Assembly (NCBI RefSeq): GCF_000379445.1
Contig: NZ_KB902262.1
Location: 125,975-189,974, forward strand
Direction: 5' to 3'
Origin: Fangia hongkongensis FSC776 = DSM 21703
GTDB taxonomy: Bacteria; Pseudomonadota; Gammaproteobacteria; Francisellales; Francisellaceae
DNA length: 64,000 nucleotides
Under the pieces are notes generated by a model. The model was not told where the DNA came from, did not search any database, and saw only the letters and a program-made list of their open reading frames with translations. This document shows positions 17,518 through 27,473 of the stretch, one piece after another. The translations under genes and the position numbers were made by a program. Within the stretch, counting starts at the first letter, position 1. Every line of letters begins with the position of its first letter.

Positions 17518-18711
17518 ATGCGATACAGGCAAATAGAAGTATTATTGTTATCTCTGTTACTAATGCTAGGAAGTAGCTTTGCATTTAGCTCAGAGCTTCA
17601 AAAGGGAGCAGCGCTAAAAAACGAGGGTAATTTGGCTTTATTGGACCCTTTTGGCTTTGATAATGCTTATGGCGATAGCGAATCTCAAACGGTGTATTTA
17701 GTGGCACGAAGTTATGATACTAAGCTCAATCGTTTTATCTCGCAAGATACTTATACATTGTTTAATCGCTATGCCAGTTTTAATGGAGATCCTTTGAATA
17801 ATCTTGACCCAGTGGGGCATAAATCAATAAAGTCATTTATAAACTCAGAATTGTCACATCATTGGGGAGGTGCAGTTGGTTTTGTAGTAGCTGGAGTAGC
17901 TCCATTTGCTGTTGGTTATACTTTTCAAAATCCTCTTGCAACACTTGTTGCAGGTCTAGTTACAGGGCCTATGGTGAATATGGCTCTGACTGCCATCAAT
18001 GCATCTTCTAATCACCAGCAATTTAAAGCTTCATTTAACTCAGGGAAGCTTGGAGTGAGCTTTGGAATAGCGGCGCTTGCTGCGCTCGGTGGGTCGTATT
18101 TGGCGACGAGAAGTGCCGCTACAGGTGTAGAAATAGAAGAGGCTGCCAGCGCTCAGGAAGATTTTCAAGGCGCGCTCATGAAGAATGGAGGTGCAGCAAA
18201 AAAACCTAGTCTGGTATTAGCTATTGAAGATGAAACAGATGGTGTTAGCTCTCATGGAGATGGGAAATTGATGGATGTTAAAAAAATCGATGTCGCAGAG
18301 AATCCGTTGATAGCTGATAAAGCTCCTGATTTCATCAAAGTTAGTATTTCAAACGAAGCTCAAAATGCCCTTAGTGTTTCACACATAGACAAGTTTGCAA
18401 GCGCTGATGTAGATCAGAAAATGAAAACATATATGAGCCAAGTTATGAACGTACTGAAAGGTGATCAAGAGCTACAAAGATTGATGGGTAGTATCTCTGT
18501 CGTGAGCAAGGATAATCCTGAGTTTGATAATATGACCGAAGAAGCTAAGGGCTTAGTAGCTGCTGCTGTGTCTCGGGCTTCGGCTGTAATAAAAAACAAT
18601 GAGGCAGATTTATTATCATCAGGGCTTACTAAAGGGCAAATAGATAATGCTCCTATGAAGGGGCTTGCCAATGCTTATCCAGAGCATCAATGGATTGGTC
18701 AGTTTCTGTGA
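17518..18711 (+). CDS. split-RHS tail protein 4
   Basis: 397 residues from ATG 17518, preceded by AGAGAGG; an upstream GTG lies inside the hairpin and is rejected. Signal peptide cleavage is near SFAFS/SEL. The core block at ~43-101 (NRFISQDT, LFNRYASFNGDPLNNLDPVGHK) is nearly identical to that of the next gene, even at DNA level. Beyond it are two Gly/Ala-rich hydrophobic segments (~118-160 and ~180-200), then a long soluble acidic/Ala-rich region. First tail gene after the shell gene, same strand, so possibly its cognate partner. Confidence 0.75.
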   Translation: MRYRQIEVLLLSLLLMLGSSFAFSSELQKGAALKNEGNLALLDPFGFDNAYGDSESQTVYLVARSYDTKLNRFISQDTYTLFNRYASFNGDPLNNLDPVGHKSIKSFINSELSHHWGGAVGFVVAGVAPFAVGYTFQNPLATLVAGLVTGPMVNMALTAINASSNHQQFKASFNSGKLGVSFGIAALAALGGSYLATRSAATGVEIEEAASAQEDFQGALMKNGGAAKKPSLVLAIEDETDGVSSHGDGKLMDVKKIDVAENPLIADKAPDFIKVSISNEAQNALSVSHIDKFASADVDQKMKTYMSQVMNVLKGDQELQRLMGSISVVSKDNPEFDNMTEEAKGLVAAAVSRASAVIKNNEADLLSSGLTKGQIDNAPMKGLANAYPEHQWIGQFL

Positions 18712-18800
18712 CGATACGTTTTTCATCAAACTACATCAGCAATCAAAGTTAATTTCTCAGGAAAAGGGAAAGACATACCTTATTTATAGGTCTCATTTAT

Positions 18801-19913
18801 ATGGAAAAAATTATACTCGCTATATTGCTAGCAATCTGTTCTCTAGGCAATATTTATGCATTGGGAATGCATGCAAGCACTCAGTTAAACTATGACGCTG
18901 GCGCTCAGCATTTGTCTTTATTTGACCCTTTTGGCTTTGATAATGCTTATGGGGATAGCGAATCTCAAACGGTGTATCTAGTGGCACGAAGTTATGATAC
19001 TAAGCTCAATCGTTTTATCTCGCAAGATACTTATGCACTGTTTAATCGCTATGCCAGTTTTAATGGGGACCCGCTGGATAATCTTGACCCGTTGGGGCAT
19101 AAAAGCCATAAAAGAAGGATTATATTCAATACAATAGCCTCAGGTTTAGGCTCTGCTGTTACAGGTTTGGTTGTTGGTTTAATTCTACCTACTCATGGGT
19201 GGCCGGGTGCCTTTTTTGGTGGACTCTCTGGAGCGATATCAGGTTCTTTGATTAGTATGGCTGCAACTGGTTTTATCGCTAAGCAAGATCATAAAACCTT
19301 TGCTCGAGCTTGGAATTGGCGCTCTTTTGCTGCTAATATTTTGTCTGCTATTGTGCTGGATGGAATTACTGGTTCTGTGCAAACTTGGTCTGGAGGAGCT
19401 CCAGTAGAGGATACATTCTCAAAAAGTTCTGTCTCTTATGAAGCATTGTCCAGTACTTTTGTGAAGCACAGTTTAGACAATGGTCAAACGAGCTTTGATC
19501 GGGATTATTTTGAATCTGAAATGAGAAAGATAGCACAGCAAACTAAGTTTTCTGCTCAAGAACGTCAATCATATAAAAATACACTAAGTAAGCTAGATGC
19601 CCAATTATTTGAATTACAGGAATATTATAATAACGATACAGCAAGCAAACTCACATCAGCTCAATTTCATAGTAATTATGCTGAATTTAAAGCTGCTGCT
19701 CGAGTTTATCAGCAAAACTTGCATAATATGGCATACTTAACATTTACTAATGCTGGAGGGGGTTTGGGTAATATAGCGGATCTTTACAACGCTCGTGTGA
19801 TTGCCGAGAATGTAGGTTGTACTAAGAGCCTCAAGGATGTAAATGCTGCAAGCTTGATCAGTAAATACTTTGAATATCAATATTGGATGCTCAAGTTATC
19901 TAGGGCGGCATAG
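18801..19913 (+). CDS. split-RHS tail protein 5
   Basis: 370 residues. Signal peptide (NIYA/LGM), core block ~42-100 (NRFISQDT, LFNRYASFNGDPLDNLDPLGHK). A very Gly-rich membrane-like segment (~115-155, VTGLVVGLILPTHG and ALSGA-type small-residue packing) follows, then a second hydrophobic stretch. The C-terminal half is helical, polar and unlike tail 4 (SAQERQSYKNTLSKL, YQQNLHNMAYL). The gene starts 90 bp after tail gene 4. The two share a ~183-bp block at ~93% identity and then diverge completely, which points to tip swapping onto a conserved module. Confidence 0.75.
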   Translation: MEKIILAILLAICSLGNIYALGMHASTQLNYDAGAQHLSLFDPFGFDNAYGDSESQTVYLVARSYDTKLNRFISQDTYALFNRYASFNGDPLDNLDPLGHKSHKRRIIFNTIASGLGSAVTGLVVGLILPTHGWPGAFFGGLSGAISGSLISMAATGFIAKQDHKTFARAWNWRSFAANILSAIVLDGITGSVQTWSGGAPVEDTFSKSSVSYEALSSTFVKHSLDNGQTSFDRDYFESEMRKIAQQTKFSAQERQSYKNTLSKLDAQLFELQEYYNNDTASKLTSAQFHSNYAEFKAAARVYQQNLHNMAYLTFTNAGGGLGNIADLYNARVIAENVGCTKSLKDVNAASLISKYFEYQYWMLKLSRAA

Positions 19914-20007
19914 ATAAATAAACTTATGTTTTGCTTGCCTATGGTATAAATATTTTTTGTTGAAGTACAATCATTTGATCACTGGAGAGTGGAGAAGTGA
20001 TTAAAAA

Positions 20008-20415
20008 ATGGGAAAACTGCTTTATATTCCAAGATATAATGAAGTCACAAATAGAAATTTGCAAATGCTTGCAGATTTTTGTTTTGACAACAATTTGCTA
20101 TTTGAAATCAATATCTTAACGGGGGAAGACCCACATGGCAATCAAACTGAGCCTGATGAGCTAATCCCTCCTATTAACTGGGCCTGTAAACTTGGTGCAA
20201 AGCATATGGCAAAGGCTCAATTTATTAGCTTTCCAAACTTGCCAGTGGCCGTTTTGCATATGCTGGATGATAGTGCAAATGCTAAAGTGGTCGTGGGTGA
20301 AGCCGATTATCAAAAGCTCATTTATATGATTGATGAACATGCACAGTATAAAAAATTACTATCAACACGATTAATTGATGAAATCAGCCATATTTCAAAA
20401 GGAGCTTCGATGTAA
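20008..20415 (+). CDS. small cytosolic protein A, partner candidate for a tail protein
   Basis: 135 residues, no signal peptide and no membrane segment, starting MGKLLYIPRYNEV. A weakly similar protein of about the same length lies at 33034 (KLIYIPSY, FC..N.L.F), and both sit immediately upstream of a tail gene (here 20 bp before tail 6). The N-terminal strand and helix pattern suggests an alpha/beta fold. As the only non-exported small proteins in the array they could be chaperones, cytosolic immunity proteins or regulators. No database family is recognised. Confidence 0.6.
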   Translation: MGKLLYIPRYNEVTNRNLQMLADFCFDNNLLFEINILTGEDPHGNQTEPDELIPPINWACKLGAKHMAKAQFISFPNLPVAVLHMLDDSANAKVVVGEADYQKLIYMIDEHAQYKKLLSTRLIDEISHISKGASM

Positions 20416-20435
20416 GTTATAACAAGGAGGGTACT

Positions 20436-21626
20436 ATGAAGGTGGTTGTTTTACTAATTATTTTTATTTCTACTGCGCTTTTCAATTGTGCAAGTGCCAC
20501 ACAACATAATACTAAGGCAATCGGGGTATTAAAACTGCAGATTGTAAGCGATCCATTTGCCTTTGATGATGCTTATCATGAAACTGAAAGTACTACAAGC
20601 TACCTGCTAGCAAGATATTACGATGAGAATACAGCAAGGTTTATTTCTCAAGATACCTATCGCCTATTTAATCGTTATAGTGGGTTTTCAGGAGATCCTA
20701 TTAATAAGTTTGATAATAATGGCCATCATGCAAAGCGTTATCGCAAAATGAATCATATGTTTGAAGTGGCACAAGGGCTTGGAAATGCTATTTTTGGCGT
20801 GATACAGGCACCTTTGTTTAATGCGCCAAGGAGTTTAATTACTTATTTTACAATAGGCTTGTTTATGGCAGCAGGCGGCCTTAATGCAATTACAGAAGTG
20901 CAAGGAAAAAAAACCAGACGACATGCGAGGATGCCTAGGGTGATTATCAATGTTTTGTTATTAGGTATGGCTTCTAGTTTAATGACACTAAGCAAAGTGC
21001 AGGTACAAAATGGCTATCGAGTTTCCCGTCAATTTGTAGGTGGTGGGATTATGTTTGGTATGCTTTCATTTGCATTTTCCTATGGTGTGTCAGCTGCAGT
21101 AGCTTATGCGGTTAAAGGTGGCGCGCATAAAAATATATATGGTCCGATGTCTTTTGTGGGGAATATGGTTGCACTAGCCTTGTCTTACAAACTTTCAGAT
21201 GCTTTATATCAGTCAGACGTAGCGCGAGAAGAAGCTCCTCTTCCTGCCATACGTGAACAGTTAATTCCTGATCAACAACAAGGTGAGGATAACTTCGTTG
21301 GCTTTGATTATTATCGTCATATTGGAGATTATCAAGTCACACATCAAGAGGTTAACCTCTTGGATGGTGAACCATTTCAACAGGGAGATCCTGTTGTTGT
21401 ACACCAAAAGCAAAACTCAGCACAAGTTGAAGGTGCTGTCTCAAACAATAATAGTGAATATACTCATCCTGCAGATCAGGCTGGTATGGAAGAATGGGCG
21501 CAGTTAAAGATGGCTGACGGCAATCCTGTAACTTGTATGCTTTGTCGTTATTCTGGAGATCGCTGGGCAAGAGCAACTGCATCGATTGAGTTACAACCGC
21601 TTGGTGAAGAGCAAGAGCCAGATTAA
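20436..21626 (+). CDS. split-RHS tail protein 6, acidic C-terminus
   Basis: 396 residues behind a very strong AAGGAGG site. Signal peptide (NCASA/TQH), core block ~39-97 (ARFISQDT, LFNRYSGFSGDPINKFDNNGHH). The usual IDP.GH is changed to FDNNGH, so the DP of the RHS cleavage motif is missing. A membrane-rich domain (~105-260) has the same layout as tails 10-12 (K.NH.F...Q, then repeated hydrophobic segments). The last ~130 residues are soluble and acidic and contain a CMLC pair. It follows the small cytosolic protein gene by 20 bp and is likely co-translated. Confidence 0.75.
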   Translation: MKVVVLLIIFISTALFNCASATQHNTKAIGVLKLQIVSDPFAFDDAYHETESTTSYLLARYYDENTARFISQDTYRLFNRYSGFSGDPINKFDNNGHHAKRYRKMNHMFEVAQGLGNAIFGVIQAPLFNAPRSLITYFTIGLFMAAGGLNAITEVQGKKTRRHARMPRVIINVLLLGMASSLMTLSKVQVQNGYRVSRQFVGGGIMFGMLSFAFSYGVSAAVAYAVKGGAHKNIYGPMSFVGNMVALALSYKLSDALYQSDVAREEAPLPAIREQLIPDQQQGEDNFVGFDYYRHIGDYQVTHQEVNLLDGEPFQQGDPVVVHQKQNSAQVEGAVSNNNSEYTHPADQAGMEEWAQLKMADGNPVTCMLCRYSGDRWARATASIELQPLGEEQEPD

Positions 21627-21763
21627 AAAGTTATTATAATCTCTATGGCGTATGAGCATTAAAATTACGCTAAACATGGGTTTCACCTTCTTGATATTGA
21701 CTTTAGAGTGACACTTTCTTAGCTTCGAATGTTAATTTCAGAACACATTAAGGAGTGAATACT

Positions 21764-23005
21764 TTGAAAAAGGCTGTTTTAGTCATTGACCCGCTTAGTG
21801 CGCCTCAGTACATTGTAACTAGATTTAGAGAGTGTGGGTTTCAGGTAATTGCATTATGCACAATGGCTACTGAAGATACATATTTTTCTTATGATGATTT
21901 ACCTTTTGCTTGCATTCTACAATCTACTCAGAATATAGAGTTAGACATTAAACAGCTTGATAGTATTGAAGGCTATGCCATTGTCCATGGCTTTATTGGC
22001 ATCACTGCTTGTGTGCCATATGCAGAGAAGTTGCTAGCAAGATTGTTTTCAGATAAGGCCAATGACCCAACAACAAGTTTATGGCGATTTGATAAGTTTA
22101 TGATGAATGAGGTGCTTAAACGCAATAACTTGACGCATATTGTTCAAAAGAAGCTTCCAGCGCATCTAGAGAGTAATAAAAAGATACAGCAAACTGAGGC
22201 ATTTTTTGCAGATAATCAAAGGGAGATTGTAATCAAGCCGAGTAGTGGTTCAGCTGGTTCTGTGGGGGTTCTTTCACCCTCTAGTGAGAAGGATATCAAA
22301 CACTATTACCAAAGGTTGCATACAGGATTACTCTATGATTCAGATATTGTATTACAAGAGAAAATAACAGGAAAGGAGTATTATGTTGATGCAGTTAGTT
22401 TAAAAGGGAAAATAGAAATTGTGTCAGTTGGATTCTATGTAAAACATGAAGTGAATGGCTTGTTCATATATCAAAGTATTGATACGGTTGATATGTTCTC
22501 TCAAAAAATACAACCTTTGTTGCAGTACACTATCTCTTGCTTGCAAGCTTTAGGCATGCTTAATGGCTTTAGTCATACTGAGATTATTGAGACAAAATCA
22601 GGGTTTAAATTTATTGAATTAAACACGCGTATTTCGGGAATACATGGATGGTGTAATTTGCTTGCAGAGAGAAAGTATAGCCGCAATCAAATCAGTGTAT
22701 ATAGAGACTTACTTGATAACAAGCTTATGACGCCTATTAAAAACAGGCCTGTTAAACAAAGAATCTATATGTTTAAGAACAAAAAAGGATGCTATAGCAA
22801 AATTAACCTGCAAAGCATTAGTAACCTATCCTCTTATGTTATGCATAAAGTACTACATTCAGCGATGAGCACACAGCAGCATAATGATGAAAGCCTACTG
22901 AGCTTGGTAATGCTGATTTTGCTTGAGAGTGATAATCAAACGGTGATTGAAGATGATACGAAGATTTTGCAATGTATAGAGCAGCAAGGGAGCTGTTTAG
23001 AATGA
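21764..23005 (+). CDS. ATP-grasp carboxylate-amine ligase-like enzyme
   Basis: 413 residues from a TTG at 21764 placed 8 nt after AAGGAG; a GTG at 21755 overlaps that site. An N-terminal Rossmann-like part is followed by an ATP-grasp domain at ~100-320, with a Gly-rich loop (VIKPSSGSAGSVGV), a metal/ATP region (VLQEKITGKEYYVDAVS) and FIELNTRISG as the catalytic acidic strand. Such enzymes join a carboxylate to an amine using ATP. The substrate is unknown. The stop overlaps the start of a membrane transporter (ATGA), so product synthesis and export are probably linked. Inserted between tail genes 6 and 7. Confidence 0.85.
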   Translation: MKKAVLVIDPLSAPQYIVTRFRECGFQVIALCTMATEDTYFSYDDLPFACILQSTQNIELDIKQLDSIEGYAIVHGFIGITACVPYAEKLLARLFSDKANDPTTSLWRFDKFMMNEVLKRNNLTHIVQKKLPAHLESNKKIQQTEAFFADNQREIVIKPSSGSAGSVGVLSPSSEKDIKHYYQRLHTGLLYDSDIVLQEKITGKEYYVDAVSLKGKIEIVSVGFYVKHEVNGLFIYQSIDTVDMFSQKIQPLLQYTISCLQALGMLNGFSHTEIIETKSGFKFIELNTRISGIHGWCNLLAERKYSRNQISVYRDLLDNKLMTPIKNRPVKQRIYMFKNKKGCYSKINLQSISNLSSYVMHKVLHSAMSTQQHNDESLLSLVMLILLESDNQTVIEDDTKILQCIEQQGSCLE

Positions 23006-23850
23006 AAGGGTACATACAAGCGTTTTTATATATTTTTGTTATTTCATTTTCAACTGTCTGGGTGAGCCACTTAGGTGATAATATTTCAATTCCTTTGCTC
23101 TTGTTTGGTGTGTCCATAGTTGCAATGCTGTTTTTTAACTTGATTAGACTTCGCTATATTATCAAAAATCATCAAACTATTGTTAAATCACCTTTTTTAT
23201 GGCTTAGCATGACCATATCGATGTTATTGGTTTGGTGGTGTAGCTATTATACTGCCGTTCATGCATCTGCGAGCTTTTCCTTGGCAATACTTTTTCTCTG
23301 GCAAGCAATTGTGGCTGCTATAGTAAAAAAACGTCGATTTGTAGTGAGTTTGTCGCTAGTCATTTGGTTTTTAATTTACTGGTTGGCACCAGATGCCACG
23401 CCATTAACACTGGTTACTGCAACTCTCTCAGGAATAATGGCATACCTTTATTACTATGGCTCTTTAGCTTATGCCAAGCGCCATGACATGACAGCTCTCG
23501 ATATATTGACGATTCGGTTTTATCCTATTTGTCTATTTTCACTGATTTATATTGTTATTGATGTGCATCGCAAGGTTGCCCTATATACAAATAGTACCAT
23601 ACAGCAGGTTGTAATGGTTTTGCTTTTGCTTGGGTTGATCAATATGGTGTTACCTAACTTTTGTTCGCAAAATAGTGTACAAAATATTGGTGCTGAGCAA
23701 TTCTCATTTATTACGACATTTATCCCGCCTTTTACGTTCTTGATTCAGGGTGTCTTTTTAGGAACTTGGTCAATTTCATTGCTTGTAGCCTGTATATTAA
23801 CATCGATTATTTTAAATATTGATGTGTGTGTCAAATATGCTTTTAGGTAA
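23002..23850 (+). CDS. EamA/DMT-type membrane transporter
   Basis: 282 residues from ATG 23002, which overlaps the ligase stop in an ATGA junction and has AAGGGAG upstream. About ten hydrophobic segments in two similar halves fit the drug/metabolite transporter superfamily. Landmarks are WWCSYYTAVHASASFS in the first half and NFCSQNSVQNIGAEQFS in the second. It would sit in the inner membrane and likely exports the product of the ATP-grasp enzyme. Substrate unknown. Confidence 0.75.
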   Translation: MKGYIQAFLYIFVISFSTVWVSHLGDNISIPLLLFGVSIVAMLFFNLIRLRYIIKNHQTIVKSPFLWLSMTISMLLVWWCSYYTAVHASASFSLAILFLWQAIVAAIVKKRRFVVSLSLVIWFLIYWLAPDATPLTLVTATLSGIMAYLYYYGSLAYAKRHDMTALDILTIRFYPICLFSLIYIVIDVHRKVALYTNSTIQQVVMVLLLLGLINMVLPNFCSQNSVQNIGAEQFSFITTFIPPFTFLIQGVFLGTWSISLLVACILTSIILNIDVCVKYAFR

Positions 23851-23978
23851 GCATTAGAACGTGAGAAAGCTATTGTTTGATTTTTAATGACGTAAGTTTA
23901 GAAGTTCTCGCTTATCATTAGGTTCCAAGCTAGATTACACTTGCCAAATTCGTCTTTATTTAAAATGGGGAGTTACCA

Positions 23979-25112
23979 TTGAAGGTTATATATGGAATCG
24001 TTTTGTTTATAAGTTTGGGGGTGTTGACACAAGTCTATGCAAAGAACATTAGTACACAAAGTGATACACAGTTATTATCCTTAAGCTCAGATACCTATCA
24101 ATTTGCAGGGGAATATCAAGATTCAGAAGACAATGCAATTTATCTGCGTGCTCGTTACTATAACCCACAGCAAAATCGATTTGTTAGCCAAGATACCTAT
24201 GGACTTTTTAATCGTTATGCCTATGTTGGTGGTCAGGTCATTAACGATATTGATCCTACTGGGCATCATGCAAAAAACCTTTGGCACCGAATGTGGCATA
24301 GTCAAAAATATTGGCGAAAAACCGGATATAGAACAAGCATAATGGTTACAGGTGCCTTACTTTCTATTGCTGCACCTTTGATTCTAAGTCCTGGCCTTGC
24401 TCCCTTTGCTTATATAGGAGGAGGGGTTCTTAACCTTGCCGCTATTACTCAGAATATGATAGAACAAGGCGTTAGCGGTAATAAAAATGAGTTAGTGGGC
24501 AACATCCTTGCTTTGACGGGGATGGTGGTTACATCAGTAACTTGGACGTTCGACGATTCTGTTATAGCTCCAAGGGTTCGGGATAAGCTGATGACAGCAA
24601 CTGAGAGAATGGGGTTTAATTTTGTGGGTAATTTTGTAGATAACACTTTAGCAAACTTAGGGATTAATTACCAAAGTGGAAATATGCATGGAGGACAGTT
24701 CTTACAGTCTATGGGCTATGGGGCTATTTCAGCAGCTTTTTTAGCGGGAACTTCAGCTATTTATATGAATTATGGTGTTTTCGATGAGGAGTACGTAAGC
24801 AGGGGGACAGCCGCAGTACTTGGTGGTGTACGTGGAGGCATTGCGCAAGGGCTTAATACATACTTTTCTAGAGCGGGTATGACTGACCGCTGGGGAGTTA
24901 GAAAGAATATTAACGATGGACTTCTAATTTCAGCTGACATGGGTTTTTTGTCAGGAGCTTTGTTATTTGCTGGTACGCATGGAATCTATAATGATGAGGA
25001 GATAAAAGATCGTGCTTGGCCTAAACTTGGAGCTCAAACTAGTTTAAGTACCATCTGGCAGACTGATATGGGCCCTATAAATAAACAGATAGATAAGGCA
25101 GTAAGAAGCTAA
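23979..25112 (+). CDS. split-RHS tail protein 7
   Basis: 377 residues starting at TTG 23979 behind GGGGAG. Signal peptide (QVYA/KNI), core block ~38-97 (NRFVSQDTYGLFNRYAYVGG, INDIDPTGHH); YAYVGG here is closest to ordinary RHS NRYAYV.N. The rest (~105-350) alternates hydrophobic Gly/Ala segments with polar turns and repeats a GG...GI/GGV pattern, suggesting a membrane-spanning or pore-like domain similar in style to tail 8. No soluble enzymatic domain is seen. Confidence 0.75.
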   Translation: MKVIYGIVLFISLGVLTQVYAKNISTQSDTQLLSLSSDTYQFAGEYQDSEDNAIYLRARYYNPQQNRFVSQDTYGLFNRYAYVGGQVINDIDPTGHHAKNLWHRMWHSQKYWRKTGYRTSIMVTGALLSIAAPLILSPGLAPFAYIGGGVLNLAAITQNMIEQGVSGNKNELVGNILALTGMVVTSVTWTFDDSVIAPRVRDKLMTATERMGFNFVGNFVDNTLANLGINYQSGNMHGGQFLQSMGYGAISAAFLAGTSAIYMNYGVFDEEYVSRGTAAVLGGVRGGIAQGLNTYFSRAGMTDRWGVRKNINDGLLISADMGFLSGALLFAGTHGIYNDEEIKDRAWPKLGAQTSLSTIWQTDMGPINKQIDKAVRS

Positions 25113-25159
25113 GATGAATTTAGCTAGAGAAATATTAAAAAGAGAATTAAATATACTGT

Positions 25160-26095
25160 TTACATGTCAGGAGGCGGTGCTTTTTTAAAGCTGGCATCAG
25201 CTGTGGCTTTTAAACAAAGTGGTAAAAATGGGAAGGTGTTTGTAATGACATAATAATACGTGCCATTTGGGTATTCTGAAGTTTTGCCATATTGCCCATT
25301 ACATTGATCTAGATGCCCTTGTTGCTGAACATAAGTATAATCACGAAAAAAAGTACCATCATAACTGCCAGAAGGCGCATTTTTTGGACGCTCTCCTGAT
25401 TTTAACTGATAACCTGTTTTTGCTTCGATAAGTGGGCTTGAGAGATCATTTGGATTCTGATGAACATAAACACCGTACATGGGGAAACCGTCAGCGGCAT
25501 AGCCAATAAGTGTCATTTTATCTTTAGACATATTTGTTTTGGATAAGCGATTAAATAAAGCCTCTGGTAGTTTATGATAGTGATAAAGACCCTCAGGTGG
25601 TTGTGGATGGCCATTTGAGCTGTCTAATCCGACTGACTCTTGTGAGGCAACATACATCCAAGGAGAAGGTGAAAAATTAACACGTCCTACCGCTTTATGC
25701 CAAAACTCTCCAGTTCCTTGATCAAATGGAATGCCATTAAGTGCAACCCCCATAAATTGAGGGCCATACCAAACAACTGGATTTGATTGAGCCTGTGGAT
25801 GAAGTGGTACACGAAAATGATGTGTGACGACACAAAGCATATTTGGGTCCCCTGCATCAGGAAAAGAGCCATGACTTTCTGGAATGCCATTACTGGTAAT
25901 ATAGCGATAATTACCCTTGACGATGATTGATACAGAGGGCGACGGTAGCGTTGTACTACATTTAGCAGTTATAGGCATATTACCAGCATGTGCACCCGAT
26001 GGAGGTGGTTTTGGAAAGCTGTTAGCAGTTTGGATTGTAGCTAACATCGAGCTTAATAATATTGAGTGTGTAAGTGCTTGATATTTTTTTCTCAT
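25160..26095 (-). CDS. secreted YHYH-domain protein
   Basis: 311 residues with an N-terminal signal sequence (ATIQTANS/FPK). It carries the motif that names the YHYH domain (EGLYHYHKLP) and the following GYAADGFPMYGVY, plus several conserved Gly/His/Asp residues. The family is periplasmic or extracellular and its biochemical role is not established. It is convergent with tail gene 7 (stops 47 bp apart) and divergent from tail gene 8. Probably unrelated cargo of the island. Confidence 0.8.
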   Translation of the reverse strand: MRKKYQALTHSILLSSMLATIQTANSFPKPPPSGAHAGNMPITAKCSTTLPSPSVSIIVKGNYRYITSNGIPESHGSFPDAGDPNMLCVVTHHFRVPLHPQAQSNPVVWYGPQFMGVALNGIPFDQGTGEFWHKAVGRVNFSPSPWMYVASQESVGLDSSNGHPQPPEGLYHYHKLPEALFNRLSKTNMSKDKMTLIGYAADGFPMYGVYVHQNPNDLSSPLIEAKTGYQLKSGERPKNAPSGSYDGTFFRDYTYVQQQGHLDQCNGQYGKTSEYPNGTYYYVITNTFPFLPLCLKATADASFKKAPPPDM

Positions 26096-26267
26096 CAGTT
26101 TCTCCTGTAGATTGAGGTTAAGACATTTAACCCTTCAAATACCATTCTAAAAGCCATCAAAGCAGAGTCGCTGCAAATAAAGAAAACATAAGTTTATATT
26201 TTTGGCTATCTATCTTCATTTCAAGTTATACGATTAAGTATAGGCAAAGGAAAGTGTTTGTTAATCT

Positions 26268-27473
26268 ATGAGGAAATTGGTTGTAACTTGTTGTTTAATT
26301 GTATTTAGCTTGAAAGTTTTTGCATTTGATTTTAAGGTTGATCCATATTTGTATGATACAGCATACCAAGATATTGAGAGCAACTGTATTTATCTTCATG
26401 CTCGCTACTATGCGCCCAGTAATAAAACTTTTATCTCGCAAGATAGTTATTTATTTTTTAATCGCTATCAGGCTTTTGATGATGATCCTATCGAGAGGAT
26501 AGATCCTAGAGGTCATGCAAGCTTTAAAAAAGGGCTTGTTAAAGGTGTAAGGTATTTGGGAACGCCGGCAAGTGCTCTTGGTATTGGAATCATAATGGCG
26601 GGAGTCAGTAGCTTATTAAATGAAGACTCTTTAACCCTTAGAGCTGTTTTTGTATTGGGACATGGGCTGCCTAATATTTTGCAATCTATAGCGGCATCAA
26701 CTAGAGGGCAATATTTAAGTGTAGTGGCAAATCTTGTCTTTGCCACCAGTGGCTTTGCGCGTTCAGTAGCATCACAACCAAATATTATGTCTAGTGTGGC
26801 TAGGCTTTCTGAGTTATCGGCAAAGGATGAAGTAGCAGATCAAACTATAGAAAATGCATTAGTGGAGTGTAACTTAATGGATTATAGAAGAGTCAATCTA
26901 CAAGGGACCTTATCAAGGGGAGAGACTTCTGAGGCACTTAAGGCTGGAAAGGATGTACTGGTAAATAGAAGTGCAATATTGTCTATTGCACTTTTGGGCG
27001 CCGGTGGTGGACTGCAGGAAAATTATATCAAAGCAAAGTGGGCGCAAGGGACGGGATATCGTTCTAGCATGGTAGTGTCACTTGCATTTTTAGGGGCGTT
27101 TTCGGGGAAATTTTATGGTTTTGTGAGTGCTATGTTGCCTCAAACAAACAATGAAGCTCCTTTGTGGAAAGTGGCAAGTCTTGGTGCGCTTAGAGGAGGC
27201 ATTGCCGGTAATATGTTAAATGCTATTCAATCTGGATATTATATGTATGATGATATAAAACACAATAAAGCAAGGCATAATGCTTATTTAGCGTCTGTAT
27301 TTTTGCCTTTTGCAACGGGTGCAATTTCAGGGCTTACGCAAAATTGGCAGAGATCGTCAAAGAATATGGCAAGCCGCTTTGCACGCACCAGTTACTTATT
27401 TGCACGAACACCAATCTTTGAAGCGATGATGAGCAATAACACAATAAACAAGCATTATTGGCTTGGTGCTTAA
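26268..27473 (+). CDS. split-RHS tail protein 8
   Basis: 401 residues. A short signal peptide (LKVFAF) is followed almost at once by the core block ~25-83 (KTFISQDS, FFNRYQAFDDDPIERIDPRGHA); the Arg of GRF is replaced by Thr. The remaining ~315 residues carry several Gly/Ala-rich hydrophobic stretches (for example LGIGIIMAGVSSLL, AILSIALLGAGGG, LGALRGGIAG), a pore-former-like layout resembling tail 7. The ribosome site is weak. Its stop overlaps the convergent MFS transporter by 4 bp. Confidence 0.75.
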   Translation: MRKLVVTCCLIVFSLKVFAFDFKVDPYLYDTAYQDIESNCIYLHARYYAPSNKTFISQDSYLFFNRYQAFDDDPIERIDPRGHASFKKGLVKGVRYLGTPASALGIGIIMAGVSSLLNEDSLTLRAVFVLGHGLPNILQSIAASTRGQYLSVVANLVFATSGFARSVASQPNIMSSVARLSELSAKDEVADQTIENALVECNLMDYRRVNLQGTLSRGETSEALKAGKDVLVNRSAILSIALLGAGGGLQENYIKAKWAQGTGYRSSMVVSLAFLGAFSGKFYGFVSAMLPQTNNEAPLWKVASLGALRGGIAGNMLNAIQSGYYMYDDIKHNKARHNAYLASVFLPFATGAISGLTQNWQRSSKNMASRFARTSYLFARTPIFEAMMSNNTINKHYWLGA

